From NCBI RefSeq assembly GCF_000612845.1, contig NZ_CCAT010000044.1, positions 60,326-124,325 on the forward strand: a stretch of 64,000 nucleotides of DNA, written 5' to 3'. Positions 8,558-17,714 of the stretch are shown piece by piece. The position numbers and the translations under genes were made by a program. The DNA is from Clostridium ihumii AP5 (GTDB lineage: Bacteria; Bacillota; Clostridia; Clostridiales; Clostridiaceae). Below the pieces are notes generated by a model, which worked only from the letters and a program-made list of their open reading frames with translations, did not search any database and was not told the origin of the DNA. Every line of letters begins with the position of its first letter. Positions within the stretch are counted from its first letter, which is position 1.

Positions 8558-9655
8558 ATGGAAGGCAAAAGGTATGTTTTAGTTGTAAATCCAGGCTCAA
8601 CATCAACTAAGTTAGCTATATTTGAAGGGGAAAAATCAATAGTAGCTACAAATTTAAATCATGATGTGGAAGTTATAAGAAGCTTTGACACAATATATGA
8701 TCAAAAAGATATGAGAATTAAAGTTATATTAGAATGGCTAGATGAAGTAAATGTTAAATTGAGTGAACTGCTATGTGTAGTTGGCAGAGGTGGACTTTTA
8801 AGTTCAATGCCAAGTGGAACATATAAAGTAACAGATAAAATGCTTGAAGACTTAAAAATAGGGGTACAAGGTCAACATGCATCAAATCTAGGTGGAATTA
8901 TTGCTGATGAAATAGCTAAAAAAGTCAATGTATCAGCATATATAGTTGATCCAGTTGCAGTAGATGAAATATGTGATGAAGCAAGAATATCTGGACTTCC
9001 AGAATTGCCAAGAAAATCTTTAGTTCATGCACTTAATATGAAAGCTGTTGCAAGAAGAGTTTGTAAAGAGAAAGGATTAAAACTTTCAGAATGTAGTTTT
9101 GTAATAGCACATTTAGGTGGCGGAATATCTGTTTCACCATTTAAATATGGTAAATTACTTGATTGCAATAATGCAAGTCAAGAAGGACCTTTTTCACCAG
9201 ATAGAACAGGTGGACTACCAGTAGGCGATTTAGTAGATATGGCTTTCAGTGGAAAGTATAGTCAAAAAGAATTGTCAAGAAAGATAATGGGACAAGGTGG
9301 TTTAATTGGATATCTTGGAACTAATGACGGCAGAATTATTGATAAAAGAATAGATGAAGGTGACAAAAAAGCTGAAATGATATTCAAGGCAATGGTATAT
9401 CAAATTTCTAGAGAAATAGGTGCAATGGCTACGGTAATCAATGGCAAAATGGATGGAATAATAGTTACAGGTGGACTAGCTTACAATAAAAAATTAATGA
9501 ATTGGATAAATGAATATGTTGGCTTTATAGCACCAATAATTGCAGTGCCAGGTGAAGATGAAATGCTTGCATTAGCCGAAGGTGCATTAAGAGTTGAAAA
9601 TAGGGAAGAAGATTTTAAAATATACGAAAATGAAATTAAAAAATTCGGAAAATAA
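8558..9655 (+). CDS. buk: Butyrate kinase (first copy)
   Basis: Butyrate kinase converts butyryl phosphate and ADP to butyrate and ATP, the energy-yielding last step of butyrate fermentation, and belongs to the ASKHA acetokinase family. I start it at the ATG behind AATTGGGGG rather than the TTG 21 bp upstream, giving 365 residues. Family motifs are [14 protein letters not shown] (phosphate loop), [42 protein letters not shown] and IIVTGGLAYN. It is the first gene of a buk-ptb-buk group; the second kinase at 10.6 kb is clearly paralogous. It may prefer another short- or branched-chain acyl phosphate. Confidence 0.9.
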   Translation: MEGKRYVLVVNPGSTSTKLAIFEGEKSIVATNLNHDVEVIRSFDTIYDQKDMRIKVILEWLDEVNVKLSELLCVVGRGGLLSSMPSGTYKVTDKMLEDLKIGVQGQHASNLGGIIADEIAKKVNVSAYIVDPVAVDEICDEARISGLPELPRKSLVHALNMKAVARRVCKEKGLKLSECSFVIAHLGGGISVSPFKYGKLLDCNNASQEGPFSPDRTGGLPVGDLVDMAFSGKYSQKELSRKIMGQGGLIGYLGTNDGRIIDKRIDEGDKKAEMIFKAMVYQISREIGAMATVINGKMDGIIVTGGLAYNKKLMNWINEYVGFIAPIIAVPGEDEMLALAEGALRVENREEDFKIYENEIKKFGK

Positions 9656-9712
9656 TTTTTATTTAAAATTATATATAAATTCAAAAATAAACAAATCAGG
9701 GGGGAAAAAACA

Positions 9713-10618
9713 ATGGTAAAGTCATTTAATGAAGTTATCGAAAAGGTAAAAAACTTATCTACAAAAACAGTAGCAGTAGCAGTGGCTCAAGATGAACCAG
9801 TGCTAGAAGCAATAAGAGATGCTAAGAAAAATGGAATAGCTAATGCAATATTAGTTGGAAATAAAGAAGAAATCGTTTCAATTGGAGAAAGAATTGGAAT
9901 GAATATGGATGAGTTTGAAATAATAGACGAAAAAAATAGTAAAAAAGCTGCATTAAAAGCTGTTGAGCTTGTATCAACAGGAAAAGCAGATATGGTTATG
10001 AAGGGACTTGTTGATACAGCAACATTTTTAAGAGCTGTATTAAATAAAGAAATAGGGTTAAGAACAGGAAAACAAATGTCACACATAGCTGTATTTGAAG
10101 TACCAGGAATTGATAGAATGTTATTTTTAACTGATGCAGCATTTAATATGTATCCAGAGTTAAAAGAAAAAATAGATATTATAAACAATTCTGTAAACGT
10201 TGCAAAAGCAATAGGAATAGAAATGCCTAAAGTAGCACCTATATGTGCTGTTGAAGTTGTAAATCCAGCAATGCAAGCAACACTTGATGCAGCTGCACTA
10301 ACATCTATGAACCAAAGGGGACAAATAAAAGGTTGTATAGTTGATGGGCCATTAGCACTTGATAATGCTATATCAGAAGAAGCAGCAGCTCATAAAAAAG
10401 TATCAGGACCAGTAGCAGGAAAAGCGGATATACTTTTAATGGCTAATATAGAAGCAGGAAATGCAATGTATAAATGTTTAACATATACAACTGAAGCTAA
10501 GAATGGTGGATTATTAGCTGGAGCAGCAGCACCAGTAATTGTTACTTCAAGAGCAGATTCACCAGAAACTAAACTAAATTCTATAGCAATAGCAGCTTTA
10601 GTAGCAGAAAGCAAATAA
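9713..10618 (+). CDS. ptb: Phosphate butyryltransferase
   Basis: Phosphotransbutyrylase exchanges CoA of butyryl-CoA for phosphate, making butyryl phosphate for butyrate kinase. The 301-residue length is standard. Conserved blocks are GLVDTATFLRAVLNKEIGLR, MSHIAVFEVPG, LFLTDAAFNMYP, KGCIVDGPLALDNA, ADILLMANIEAGNAMYK and PVIVTSRADS. The ribosome site is AGGGGGGAAAAA. It sits between two butyrate kinase genes with 57 and 18 bp gaps, so one transcript is likely. Some members also act on branched-chain acyl-CoA, which would fit the neighbouring 2-oxoacid oxidoreductase. Confidence 0.93.
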   Translation: MVKSFNEVIEKVKNLSTKTVAVAVAQDEPVLEAIRDAKKNGIANAILVGNKEEIVSIGERIGMNMDEFEIIDEKNSKKAALKAVELVSTGKADMVMKGLVDTATFLRAVLNKEIGLRTGKQMSHIAVFEVPGIDRMLFLTDAAFNMYPELKEKIDIINNSVNVAKAIGIEMPKVAPICAVEVVNPAMQATLDAAALTSMNQRGQIKGCIVDGPLALDNAISEEAAAHKKVSGPVAGKADILLMANIEAGNAMYKCLTYTTEAKNGGLLAGAAAPVIVTSRADSPETKLNSIAIAALVAESK

Positions 10619-10636
10619 AATTAGGGGGATAAAATT

Positions 10637-11707
10637 ATGGCACAAAAATTACTTATTATAAATCCAGGTTCAACTTCAACAAAAATAGGAGTTTATGAGG
10701 ATACTAATCCTATATTAGTTGAAACATTAAGACATAGCGCTGAAGAAATAGGAAAATTCAATAATATATACGATCAATTTAATTTTAGAAAAGAAGTTAT
10801 ATTAAATGTTTTAAAAGATAAGAACTTTGATATAAAAACATTAGATGGAATTGTTGGTAGAGGTGGACTTTTAAAACCAATAGAAGGTGGAACATATAGA
10901 GTAAATGAAAAAATGTTAGAAGATTTAAAAGTTGGAGTACAAGGACAACATGCTTCTAATTTAGGTGGAATAATTGCAAATGAAATAGCAACTAGTTTAG
11001 ATATACCAGCATTTATAGTTGATCCAGTTGTAGTAGATGAGATGATGGATGTAGCTAGAGTTTCTGGAATGCCAGAAATAGAAAGGAAAAGTATAGTTCA
11101 TGCATTAAATCAAAAAGCGGTTGCAAGAAGATTTGCAAAAGAACGTAACAAACAATACGATGAATTAAATTTAATAGTTGCACATATGGGTGGAGGAGTA
11201 TCTGTTGGTGCACATGAAAAAGGAAAAATTGTAGATGTAAATAATGCTTTAGATGGAGATGGTCCATTCTCACCAGAGAGAAGTGGTGGACTTCCAGTAG
11301 GACAATTAGTTGAAATGTGCTTTAGTGGAAAATATACTAAAGATGAAATAAAGAAAAAGATAACAGGAAAAGGTGGAATTGTAGCATACTTAAATACTAA
11401 TGATGCTAAAAAAGTTGATGAAGATGCAGCAGCTGGTTGTGAAAAATCTAAATTAATATATGAAGCTATGGGTTATCAAGTTGCCAAAGAAATTGGTAAA
11501 TGTGCAGCTACATTAAAAGGAAAAGTTGATGCAATAATATTAACTGGAGGAATTGCATACTCAAAATCAATGGTTAAATATATAAAAGAAAGAGTAGAAT
11601 TTATATCTGAATTTGTTGTATACCCAGGAGAAGATGAATTGCTTGCTTTAACTGAAGGTGGATTAAGAGTATTAAATGGTGAAGAACAAGCAAAAGAATA
11701 TAAATAA
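10637..11707 (+). CDS. buk: Butyrate kinase (second copy)
   Basis: The second butyrate kinase, 356 residues, starts 18 bp after ptb with an AGGGGG ribosome site. It carries the same motifs as the first copy ([66 protein letters not shown]). The canonical clostridial order is ptb-buk, so this is probably the ancestral partner and the upstream gene the duplicate. The two proteins differ throughout, which indicates an old duplication or independent acquisition rather than a recent copy. Confidence 0.93.
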   Translation: MAQKLLIINPGSTSTKIGVYEDTNPILVETLRHSAEEIGKFNNIYDQFNFRKEVILNVLKDKNFDIKTLDGIVGRGGLLKPIEGGTYRVNEKMLEDLKVGVQGQHASNLGGIIANEIATSLDIPAFIVDPVVVDEMMDVARVSGMPEIERKSIVHALNQKAVARRFAKERNKQYDELNLIVAHMGGGVSVGAHEKGKIVDVNNALDGDGPFSPERSGGLPVGQLVEMCFSGKYTKDEIKKKITGKGGIVAYLNTNDAKKVDEDAAAGCEKSKLIYEAMGYQVAKEIGKCAATLKGKVDAIILTGGIAYSKSMVKYIKERVEFISEFVVYPGEDELLALTEGGLRVLNGEEQAKEYK

Positions 11708-11727
11708 TATGGATAAAAGGTGATATT

Positions 11728-12411
11728 ATGAGTAGAATTAGGGTTTTTACAGGTCATTTTGGTAGTGGAAAGACAGAAATAGCAATAAATTATGCTATAA
11801 ATTTAGCTAAAGAGGGAAACAAAGTTGCAATAGTCGATTTAGATATTGTAAACCCTTATTTCTGTGTAAGAGATTTAAAAAAGGAATTAGAAGAAAAATA
11901 TAATATAAGAGTTATATCTTCCAATCCAGAATATGTAAATGCTGAACTGATGGTTGTTCCAGCAGAAGTCATGGCTGTATTTAATGACAAGAGCTATGAA
12001 GTAGTTTTTGATGTTGGTGGAGATGATGTAGGTGCAATTGGGCTTGGACAATACAATAAGTATTTTAATGAAGAACCATATGATATGTACTTTGTAATAA
12101 ACACAACAAGACCATTTACAGCAGATGATGAAGGCATAAAAGAATATATAGGAGCAATACAAAGGTCATCAAGACTTAAAGTTACACACTTAATATCAAA
12201 CACAAATTTATCATATGAAACAACAAAAGAACATATATTAAAAGGTGATAGGGAAGTAGAAAAAGTTAGTAAAGAATTAAATTTACCACATCCATATACT
12301 GTTTGTAGAAAAGATATGGTAAGTGAAGTTGAAAACTTAACTTCAGGGGAATTATTTCCTATAGATATATTTATGTTACCACCTTGGAGAAAAGGTGAAT
12401 ATGAAAAATAA
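11728..12411 (+). CDS. P-loop ATPase, MinD/CobQ-type
   Basis: A 227-residue P-loop protein of the SIMIBI/ParA-like group. The Walker A motif is at the N-terminus (GHFGSGKTEIAINYA), followed by VAIVDLDIVNPYFCVRDL, in which the Asp residues correspond to the switch I/Walker A' region, and VVFDVGGDDVGAIGLGQY as Walker B. The C-terminus has LPHPYTVCRKDMV. The biochemical role is unknown; in clostridia it commonly lies between buk and the 2-oxoacid oxidoreductase genes, as here, which suggests a maturation or cofactor role for one of them (inference). The ribosome site is AAAAGGTGA. It ends the butyrate transcription unit; a terminator follows about 90 bp later. Confidence 0.7.
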   Translation: MSRIRVFTGHFGSGKTEIAINYAINLAKEGNKVAIVDLDIVNPYFCVRDLKKELEEKYNIRVISSNPEYVNAELMVVPAEVMAVFNDKSYEVVFDVGGDDVGAIGLGQYNKYFNEEPYDMYFVINTTRPFTADDEGIKEYIGAIQRSSRLKVTHLISNTNLSYETTKEHILKGDREVEKVSKELNLPHPYTVCRKDMVSEVENLTSGELFPIDIFMLPPWRKGEYEK

Positions 12412-12502
12412 TATATAATTATAAAAAATTGTTTCAAAAGTTTAAACAAGAAATAACACATATAATTTGAATTAGAATCATATAACATTATGAGATAAAG
12501 GA

Positions 12503-12540
12503 CAGAACTCTAAAGCGAAAAATGCTAGAGTTCTGTTTTA
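12503..12540 (+). terminator. Terminator of the butyrate operon
   Basis: CAGAACTCTA and TAGAGTTCTG pair perfectly around a 13-nt loop and are followed by TTTTATAAT. Confidence 0.7.
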
Positions 12541-12852
12541 TAATGCTAGATTATTTCTAGAAAAATAGTATAAATAAAAGAGTTTATAAAATTTAATAGC
12601 TTGTACAGAATATGAATAGATGGAAAAGTCTAATTTAATAGAATTATTAGAATTTTGTTAATAAACTGAATTGACAACGTATTCATTAAAGGAGTAAAAT
12701 TAAGGTGCAAGCATAATAGAAAAAAATGTATACTATTTAAAAAAATAGGGGATTTGTAAAAATGCCCTTTAGGGGTATTTATGCATGTTAAATGTTAGTA
12801 GTATACAAAATGAACTTTTAAAATTACTGCAACATTATAAGGAGGGATAGTT
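12541..12852. promoter_or_regulatory. Upstream region of the 2-oxoacid oxidoreductase operon
   Basis: No gene is present. TTGACA near 12672 could be a -35 box, with TAAAAT 18 bp later as a weak -10. A short hairpin, ATGCCC-TTTA-GGGGTAT, lies near 12762-12779, about 75 bp before the ferredoxin start. TTGTTAAT and ATTGACAA form an inverted pair 7 bp apart around 12656-12678, which resembles Rex half sites but with spacing too wide for a standard Rex box. The ribosome site is AAGGAGGGATAG. Confidence 0.35.
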
Positions 12853-13062
12853 ATGGCTAAGGTTAGTTTTAGAGAAGAAAGATGCAAGGGATGCGGAAAT
12901 TGTATAGTTGTATGTCCTAAAAATATAATTACTTTTTCACAAGAATTAAATGTAAAAGGATATCACCCAGCTATTGTTACTGAAGAGAAACAAGCTGAAT
13001 GTATTGGATGTGCATCTTGTGCAAAAATGTGTCCAGATCTTGTAATAACAGTTGAAAAATAA
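12853..13062 (+). CDS. 2-oxoacid:ferredoxin oxidoreductase, delta (4Fe-4S) subunit
   Basis: A 69-residue ferredoxin-like subunit with two complete 4Fe-4S motifs: CKGCGNCIVVCP and CIGCASCAKMCP. It passes electrons from the catalytic subunits to free ferredoxin. It is the first gene of a four-gene operon (delta, alpha, beta, gamma order) in the KorDABC/VorDABC family, which oxidatively decarboxylates 2-oxoglutarate or branched-chain 2-oxoacids to acyl-CoA. The substrate cannot be decided from sequence by eye. The position after ptb/buk makes branched-chain acyl-CoA to acyl phosphate to acid plus ATP conceivable. Confidence 0.88.
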   Translation: MAKVSFREERCKGCGNCIVVCPKNIITFSQELNVKGYHPAIVTEEKQAECIGCASCAKMCPDLVITVEK

Positions 13063-13077
13063 AGGGGGGTCAATTTC

Positions 13078-14151
13078 ATGGCAGAAAAAATATTAATGAA
13101 GGGTAATGAAGCTATTGGTGAAGCTGCCATCAAAGCTGGATGTAAATGCTTTTTTGGATACCCAATAACACCACAAACAGAAATATCAGCATATCTTTCA
13201 AGAAAAATGCCTAAAATAGGCAGAGTTTTCTTACAAGCAGAAAGTGAAGTTGCAGCTATAAATATGGTTTATGGAGCAGCTGGAACTGGAGTAAGATGTA
13301 TGACATCTTCAAGTTCACCTGGAATAAGCTTAAAAGCAGAAGGAATATCATATATAGCAGGTGCAGAATTACCATGCGTAGTTATAAACATAGTTAGAGG
13401 AGGCCCTGGTCTTGGAAGTATCCAACCAGCTCAATCAGATTATTTCCAAGCTACAAAAGGTGGAGCACATGGAGATTTTAATATGCCTGTATTCGCACCA
13501 TCATCTATTCAAGAGATGGTTGATTTAATACAAGATGCTTTTGATGTTGCAGATTTATATAGAACTCCTGTAATGGTTATGGGAGATGGTATGCTTGGCC
13601 AAATGATGGAACCAGTTGAATTTAAAGAAAGAGAAGAAAGAGAGCTTCCAGATAAATCTTCTTGGGCAGCAAATGGATTAAATGGAAGAAAGAAACACAA
13701 TGTTATAAATTCTCTTTACTTAAAACCAGAAATATTAGAAGAACATAACAAACACTTACAAGAAAAATTTAAAACAATAAAAGAAAATGAAGTTAGATAT
13801 GAATTATTTAATTGTGATAGAGAAAATGATTTAGTTTTAGTTGCTTATGGAACAACATCAAGAATATGCAAAAATGTTGTTAAAATGGCAGAAAACGAAG
13901 GAATTAAATTAGGATTAATAAGACCTATAACATTATGGCCATTCCCAAAAGCAGCTTTTGATAAAACTGTTAATGGAACTAAACATGGTTACTTATCAGT
14001 TGAATTAAGCTGTGGACAAATGGTTGAAGATGTTAGATTATCTGTTGAAGGTAAAAAACCAGTAGACTTCTATGGTAGAAGTGGTGGTATGGTACCAACA
14101 CCAGAAGAAATACTAGATAAAGTAAAAGAAATCGTAGGAGGTGCTAAGTAA
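13078..14151 (+). CDS. vorB: 2-oxoacid:ferredoxin oxidoreductase, alpha subunit (VorB/KorA)
   Basis: The alpha subunit contains the pyrimidine-binding domain of the thiamine-diphosphate enzyme and the CoA-related domain II. The 357-residue protein has the family start KILMKGNEAIGEAAIKAGC, then FGYPITPQTEI, the conserved Glu region FLQAESEVAAINMVYGAAGTG, TSSSSPGISLKAEGI and the domain II sequence LGLIRPITLWPFP. In annotation practice this clade is usually named 3-methyl-2-oxobutanoate dehydrogenase subunit VorB. Its stop overlaps the start of the beta subunit by one base (TAATG), so the two are translationally coupled. Confidence 0.88.
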   Translation: MAEKILMKGNEAIGEAAIKAGCKCFFGYPITPQTEISAYLSRKMPKIGRVFLQAESEVAAINMVYGAAGTGVRCMTSSSSPGISLKAEGISYIAGAELPCVVINIVRGGPGLGSIQPAQSDYFQATKGGAHGDFNMPVFAPSSIQEMVDLIQDAFDVADLYRTPVMVMGDGMLGQMMEPVEFKEREERELPDKSSWAANGLNGRKKHNVINSLYLKPEILEEHNKHLQEKFKTIKENEVRYELFNCDRENDLVLVAYGTTSRICKNVVKMAENEGIKLGLIRPITLWPFPKAAFDKTVNGTKHGYLSVELSCGQMVEDVRLSVEGKKPVDFYGRSGGMVPTPEEILDKVKEIVGGAK

Positions 14152-14900
14152 TGGCTATAGTATTTGAACCAACAAAAGCATTATTAGATGTTCCTACACA
14201 CTATTGTCCAGGATGTACTCATGGAATTATTCATAGATTAGTAGGAGAAGTTTTAGACGAATTAAATGTTGTTGATAAAACAATAGGAGTTGCTCCTGTT
14301 GGATGTTCAGTTTTAGCATATGATTATTTTGCATGTGATATGTTTGAAGCTGCACACGGTAGAGCACCAGCTGTTGCTACTGGAATAAAAAGATCAAATC
14401 CAGATAAAGTTGTTTTCACATATCAAGGAGATGGAGACCTTGCAGCTATTGGTACAGCAGAAATAGTACATGCTGCAACTAGAGGAGAAAACATTGTAAC
14501 TATATTCGTTAATAACTGTATTTATGGTATGACTGGTGGACAAATGGCACCAACTACATTACCAGGACAAGTTACAGAAACAACTCCATATGGTAGAGAT
14601 GTAAAACTTCAAGGACACCCAGTTAGAGTATCAGAAATGATATCTACATTAAGTGGTGCTTGCTACGTAGAAAGAGTTTCTGTTGATAGTGTACCAAATG
14701 TTAATAAAGCTAAAAAAGCTATAAAGAAAGCATTTGAGAATGCTATAGCAGGAAAAGGATTCTCATTAGTTGAAGTTTTATCAATATGCCCAACTAACTG
14801 GGGATTAGCTCCAAAAGAATCTATGGAATGGCTAAGAAACAATATGATGCCATACTATACTTTAGGAGTTAAGAAAGATATTACAGGGGAGGTGGAATAA
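14151..14900 (+). CDS. 2-oxoacid:ferredoxin oxidoreductase, beta subunit (TPP-binding)
   Basis: The beta subunit binds thiamine diphosphate. In 249 residues it shows HYCPGCTHGI (metal cluster or CoA-facing region of the family), GVAPVGCSVLAYDYF, HGRAPAVATGIKRSNP, and the TPP motif YQGDGDLAAIGTAEIVHAA...NNCIYGMTGGQ, where GDGD begins the Mg-TPP fold and the Asn pair follows. It forms the catalytic core with the alpha subunit. It starts on the TAATG overlap and ends 2 bp before the gamma gene, so all four subunits belong to one transcript. Confidence 0.9.
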   Translation: MAIVFEPTKALLDVPTHYCPGCTHGIIHRLVGEVLDELNVVDKTIGVAPVGCSVLAYDYFACDMFEAAHGRAPAVATGIKRSNPDKVVFTYQGDGDLAAIGTAEIVHAATRGENIVTIFVNNCIYGMTGGQMAPTTLPGQVTETTPYGRDVKLQGHPVRVSEMISTLSGACYVERVSVDSVPNVNKAKKAIKKAFENAIAGKGFSLVEVLSICPTNWGLAPKESMEWLRNNMMPYYTLGVKKDITGEVE

Positions 14901-14902
14901 TT

Positions 14903-15433
14903 ATGGCATCACAAGATATAATCTTTGCAGGATTCGGTGGACAAGGTATTTTATCAATGGGTAAATTCTTAGCTTACGCTGGAATGGATGCTAATATGAA
15001 TGTTTCATGGTTACCATCTTATGGTCCAGAAATGAGAGGGGGAACTGCTAACTGTTCAGTAATAGTTAGTGATGATCCAGTAGGCTCTCCAATAGTTACA
15101 AGACCAGAAACACTTATAGTTATGAATAGACCATCATTAGATAAATTTGAGAATGATTTAGCTAAAGGTGGATTATTAATAATGGATAGTGACCTTGTAG
15201 ATAGAGATACTGTAAGAGATGATATAGAAGTAATAAAAATTCCAGCTCAAACAGAAGCTGCAAAAGTTAGCAGTAGTAAAATTGCAAACATGGTTCTTTT
15301 AGGAGCATTAGTTGCTAAAACAAACATAGTTACTATGGATGAAATATTAGCATCATTAAAAGCTCATGGTAAAGAAAAATTCTATGAAGCTAACAAAAAA
15401 GCATTAGAAGTTGGAGCTTCATACGTTAAATAA
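14903..15433 (+). CDS. 2-oxoacid:ferredoxin oxidoreductase, gamma subunit
   Basis: The gamma subunit (176 residues) has the usual start IIFAGFGGQGILSMGKFLAYAG and the conserved WLPSYGPEMRGGTANCSVIVS, followed by VGSPIVTRPETLIVMNRPSL. It completes the heterotetramer that decarboxylates 2-oxoacids with reduction of ferredoxin. The ribosome site GGGGAGGTGGAAT lies inside the end of the beta gene. A strong terminator follows 15 bp after the stop, so the operon ends here. Confidence 0.9.
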   Translation: MASQDIIFAGFGGQGILSMGKFLAYAGMDANMNVSWLPSYGPEMRGGTANCSVIVSDDPVGSPIVTRPETLIVMNRPSLDKFENDLAKGGLLIMDSDLVDRDTVRDDIEVIKIPAQTEAAKVSSSKIANMVLLGALVAKTNIVTMDEILASLKAHGKEKFYEANKKALEVGASYVK

Positions 15434-15447
15434 ATGAAGGTTTAAAT

Positions 15448-15502
15448 AAAATGAGAACTTTAAAATAGGATTTTTCTATTTTAAAGTTCTCATTTTTTAT
15501 TA
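15448..15502 (+). terminator. Strong terminator of the 2-oxoacid oxidoreductase operon
   Basis: Two 21-nt arms (15448-15468 and 15476-15496) are perfect complements around a 7-nt loop, followed by more T residues. Confidence 0.95.
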
Positions 15503-15536
15503 AAGACTGTTCACCTTTCACTATTACTTCTTAATT

Positions 15537-15621
15537 GGTTCCAAATATAAAAAGAGAAATAAATTATAACGCTACTAATGTCATTTGATAAAAACATTAC
15601 TTTAAGTTTGAGCTTGGAACC
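15537..15621. repeat. Palindromic intergenic repeat, copy A
   Basis: An 85-bp element bounded by GGTTCCAA and TTGGAACC, with an internal ATGTCATTTGATAAA-type segment and an end GAGCTTGGAACCCTATA. Closely related copies lie at 19646-19832 and 46285-46469, and a more distant one at 22526-22682. It carries no gene. Upstream TTCACCTTTCACTATTACTTC resembles the flank of the other copies. Confidence 0.6.
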
Positions 15622-15762
15622 CTATACATGTTTTAAACATAATTTATAGTTGAATATTTTGTAAAATATTTATTAAAAAGGATTAAAATGTTATATAACA
15701 AATTATAATATTAGATGTGAGGTAAAGTGGCATATAAATGATTAAATTTGGAGGGGAATTTT

Positions 15763-16608
15763 ATGGATAAGAATAAAATTAATGATTTAAAAATCTCAGG
15801 AAGTGGAGAAGTTGGTGGGGGACAGTATAAAGATGTAGTTATAAGTGGATCAGGAAAAATTAATGGCAATATAGAATGTGATAACTTTAAGATAAGTGGA
15901 AGTGGAAAAGTAGATGGAACTATAAATTGTAAAGATAACTTTTCTATAAGTGGAAGTGGAAAAATAATTGGTGGAATAGTATGTGATAATATTTCATTAA
16001 GTGGAAGTTCAAAAATTGAAGGTGATATACAAGCTAGAAGTGGACATATAAGCGGAAGTTCTAAGATCGATGGAAGTATAACTGCTGAGGAATTTAAAGT
16101 TAGTGGTGGAGCAAAAATAGCAAACAATCTTTGTATAGATACTTTATATATATCAGGGGGAAGTGCTGTTGGTGGCAAAATTGAAGGTAAAGAATTAAAA
16201 ATATCTGGCGGAGTTGAAGTAGAAAATAGTATAGAAGTAGAGAAATTTAAAGCAAGTGGTGTTTTTAGAGTAAATGGAATGTTAAATGCAGATTCTGTTA
16301 GTATTCAAATGGACGGTAGATGTGAAGCAAAAGAAATCGGTGCAAGTGTAATAGAAGTTAAAGATATATATGAAAAATCAATAATAAAAGGTTTATTAAG
16401 TGCTTTTATAAAATTAGCAGAAAGAAAACTTGTAGTAGATGTTATAGAAGCCGATGAAATTTACTTAGAAAATACAGAGGCAAAAGTTGTTAGAGGAAAT
16501 AAAGTTGTTATAGGACCTAACTGCAATATAGAGCTACTAGAATATAGTGGTAAATTAGAGAAAAATGAAAATAGCATTATAAAAAATAGCAATAAAATAA
16601 ATAAATAA
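15763..16608 (+). CDS. Bactofilin-like polymer-forming protein (first copy)
   Basis: A 281-residue protein made of short repeats that predict a right-handed beta-helix as in bactofilins. The unit is about 20 residues: ISGSGKINGNIECDNFK, ISGSGKVDGTINCKDNFS, ISGSGKIIGGIVCDNIS, LSGSSKIEGDIQ and so on to about residue 180. The C-terminus (LVVDVIEADEIYLENTEAKVV) closes the domain and ends with a charged tail. Bactofilins polymerise into membrane- or wall-associated filaments. I start at the ATG after GGAGGGGAATTTT; the TTG 15 bp earlier is inside that ribosome site. A paralogue follows at 16.85 kb. Confidence 0.8.
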   Translation: MDKNKINDLKISGSGEVGGGQYKDVVISGSGKINGNIECDNFKISGSGKVDGTINCKDNFSISGSGKIIGGIVCDNISLSGSSKIEGDIQARSGHISGSSKIDGSITAEEFKVSGGAKIANNLCIDTLYISGGSAVGGKIEGKELKISGGVEVENSIEVEKFKASGVFRVNGMLNADSVSIQMDGRCEAKEIGASVIEVKDIYEKSIIKGLLSAFIKLAERKLVVDVIEADEIYLENTEAKVVRGNKVVIGPNCNIELLEYSGKLEKNENSIIKNSNKINK

Positions 16609-16614
16609 TTAATT

Positions 16615-16639
16615 AATAGGAGGGCAACCTCCTATTTTT
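16615..16639 (+). terminator. Terminator between the bactofilin-like genes
   Basis: AATAGGAGG and CCTCCTATT pair around a short loop and are followed by TTT. Confidence 0.75.
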
Positions 16640-16850
16640 GTATAGGAAATTTAACTTCTTCAACAAAATAAATATTCACACTTATGTTGAATATGAAGAT
16701 AAATTTTATTTGTTGAAACTTTAGGGAGAATTTTAATAAAGAATAATATGCTAAATTTAGCTAATAATAAAAACAGGAAATATTAAGGTTAATGTCAAAT
16801 AATAAAAGTAGAATTAACATTAATAAATAAAAAATAGGGGGTACTAGTCT

Positions 16851-17642
16851 ATGGAAGAAACTAAGTCACTAAAAAGTATTACAGCAAAAGAGAGTGAAAA
16901 AATTGTTGGTGGGACTTTTAACAAAGTTGTCATAAGAGGAAAAAATATAATAGAAAAAGATATTAAGTGTAAAAGTTTTTTAGTGGATGGCGTTTGTAAA
17001 CTAAAGGGGAATTTAGAAGCTAAAAGCATAGTAATTAAAGGACAAATGAGCATAGATAAAAGTGTGAGTGGAAAAAACGTTAGATTTGGCGGAATTGTTA
17101 ATGTTAAAGAAAATTGTAATATAGAAGATTTAATAATTAGTGGTAAAGCTCTATTAGAAAAAGATATTATATGTAAGGAATTAAATATAGCTGGTTCAGC
17201 AAGCATAGATGGAAATGTTGAGAGCAGTTACATGTATGTATCAGGTGTTAGTTATTTAAAAGGAAATTTAAACGTTGATAAACTTGCACTAAGTGGTGGA
17301 ATAATTGCAGAAAAATCAATAAAGGGTAGTAACATAAATATAACATTAGGTACAGAATCTAAAATAAACAATTTAAAAGGAAAAAATATAACAATAAAAA
17401 ATCCAGAGAATACTGCAAAGCTTTTTTCTAAAATGTTGAAAAAATTAGTTAAAAATAAAGTTCAGTTGTCTTGTAAAAAAATAGAGGGAGATAAAATTTA
17501 TTTAGAAAACACTACAGCCGATTTAGTCAGAGGAAATGTAGTTATAATTGGAGAAGGATGTAACATAAAAAAAGTAGAATACATAGAAGAACTTAAAGTT
17601 ATTGAAAATGGAAAAGTTATAAAGAATATAAAGGTAGATTAA
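16851..17642 (+). CDS. Bactofilin-like polymer-forming protein (second copy)
   Basis: The 263-residue paralogue of the preceding gene has the same architecture: about seven beta-helix turns (for example GTFNKVVIRGKNIIEKDIKC, GKALLEKDIICKELNIAG and SASIDGNVESSYMYVSG) and the same C-terminal signature KIYLENTTADLVRGNVVIIG. The Ser-Gly-Ser-Gly turns of the first copy are replaced by less regular ones, so the two probably have different surfaces and may form mixed filaments (inference). The ATG follows an AGGGGGT ribosome site. It has its own terminator, and the 240-bp gap after copy one suggests separate promoters. Confidence 0.75.
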   Translation: MEETKSLKSITAKESEKIVGGTFNKVVIRGKNIIEKDIKCKSFLVDGVCKLKGNLEAKSIVIKGQMSIDKSVSGKNVRFGGIVNVKENCNIEDLIISGKALLEKDIICKELNIAGSASIDGNVESSYMYVSGVSYLKGNLNVDKLALSGGIIAEKSIKGSNINITLGTESKINNLKGKNITIKNPENTAKLFSKMLKKLVKNKVQLSCKKIEGDKIYLENTTADLVRGNVVIIGEGCNIKKVEYIEELKVIENGKVIKNIKVD

Positions 17643-17674
17643 GATTATATAAATTAAAATTAGTGCGTAATTTT

Positions 17675-17714
17675 AAAGTGGTACAAATTAATAAAAATTG
17701 TGCTACTTTTTTTA
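17675..17714 (+). terminator. Terminator after the second bactofilin-like gene
   Basis: AAAGTGGTACAA and TTGTGCTACTTT form a near-perfect stem followed by TTTTATT. Confidence 0.75.

Noticed and set aside
12656..12678. Possible Rex box before the 2-oxoacid oxidoreductase operon
   Set aside because: Half sites resemble Rex, but the spacing is several bases too wide.
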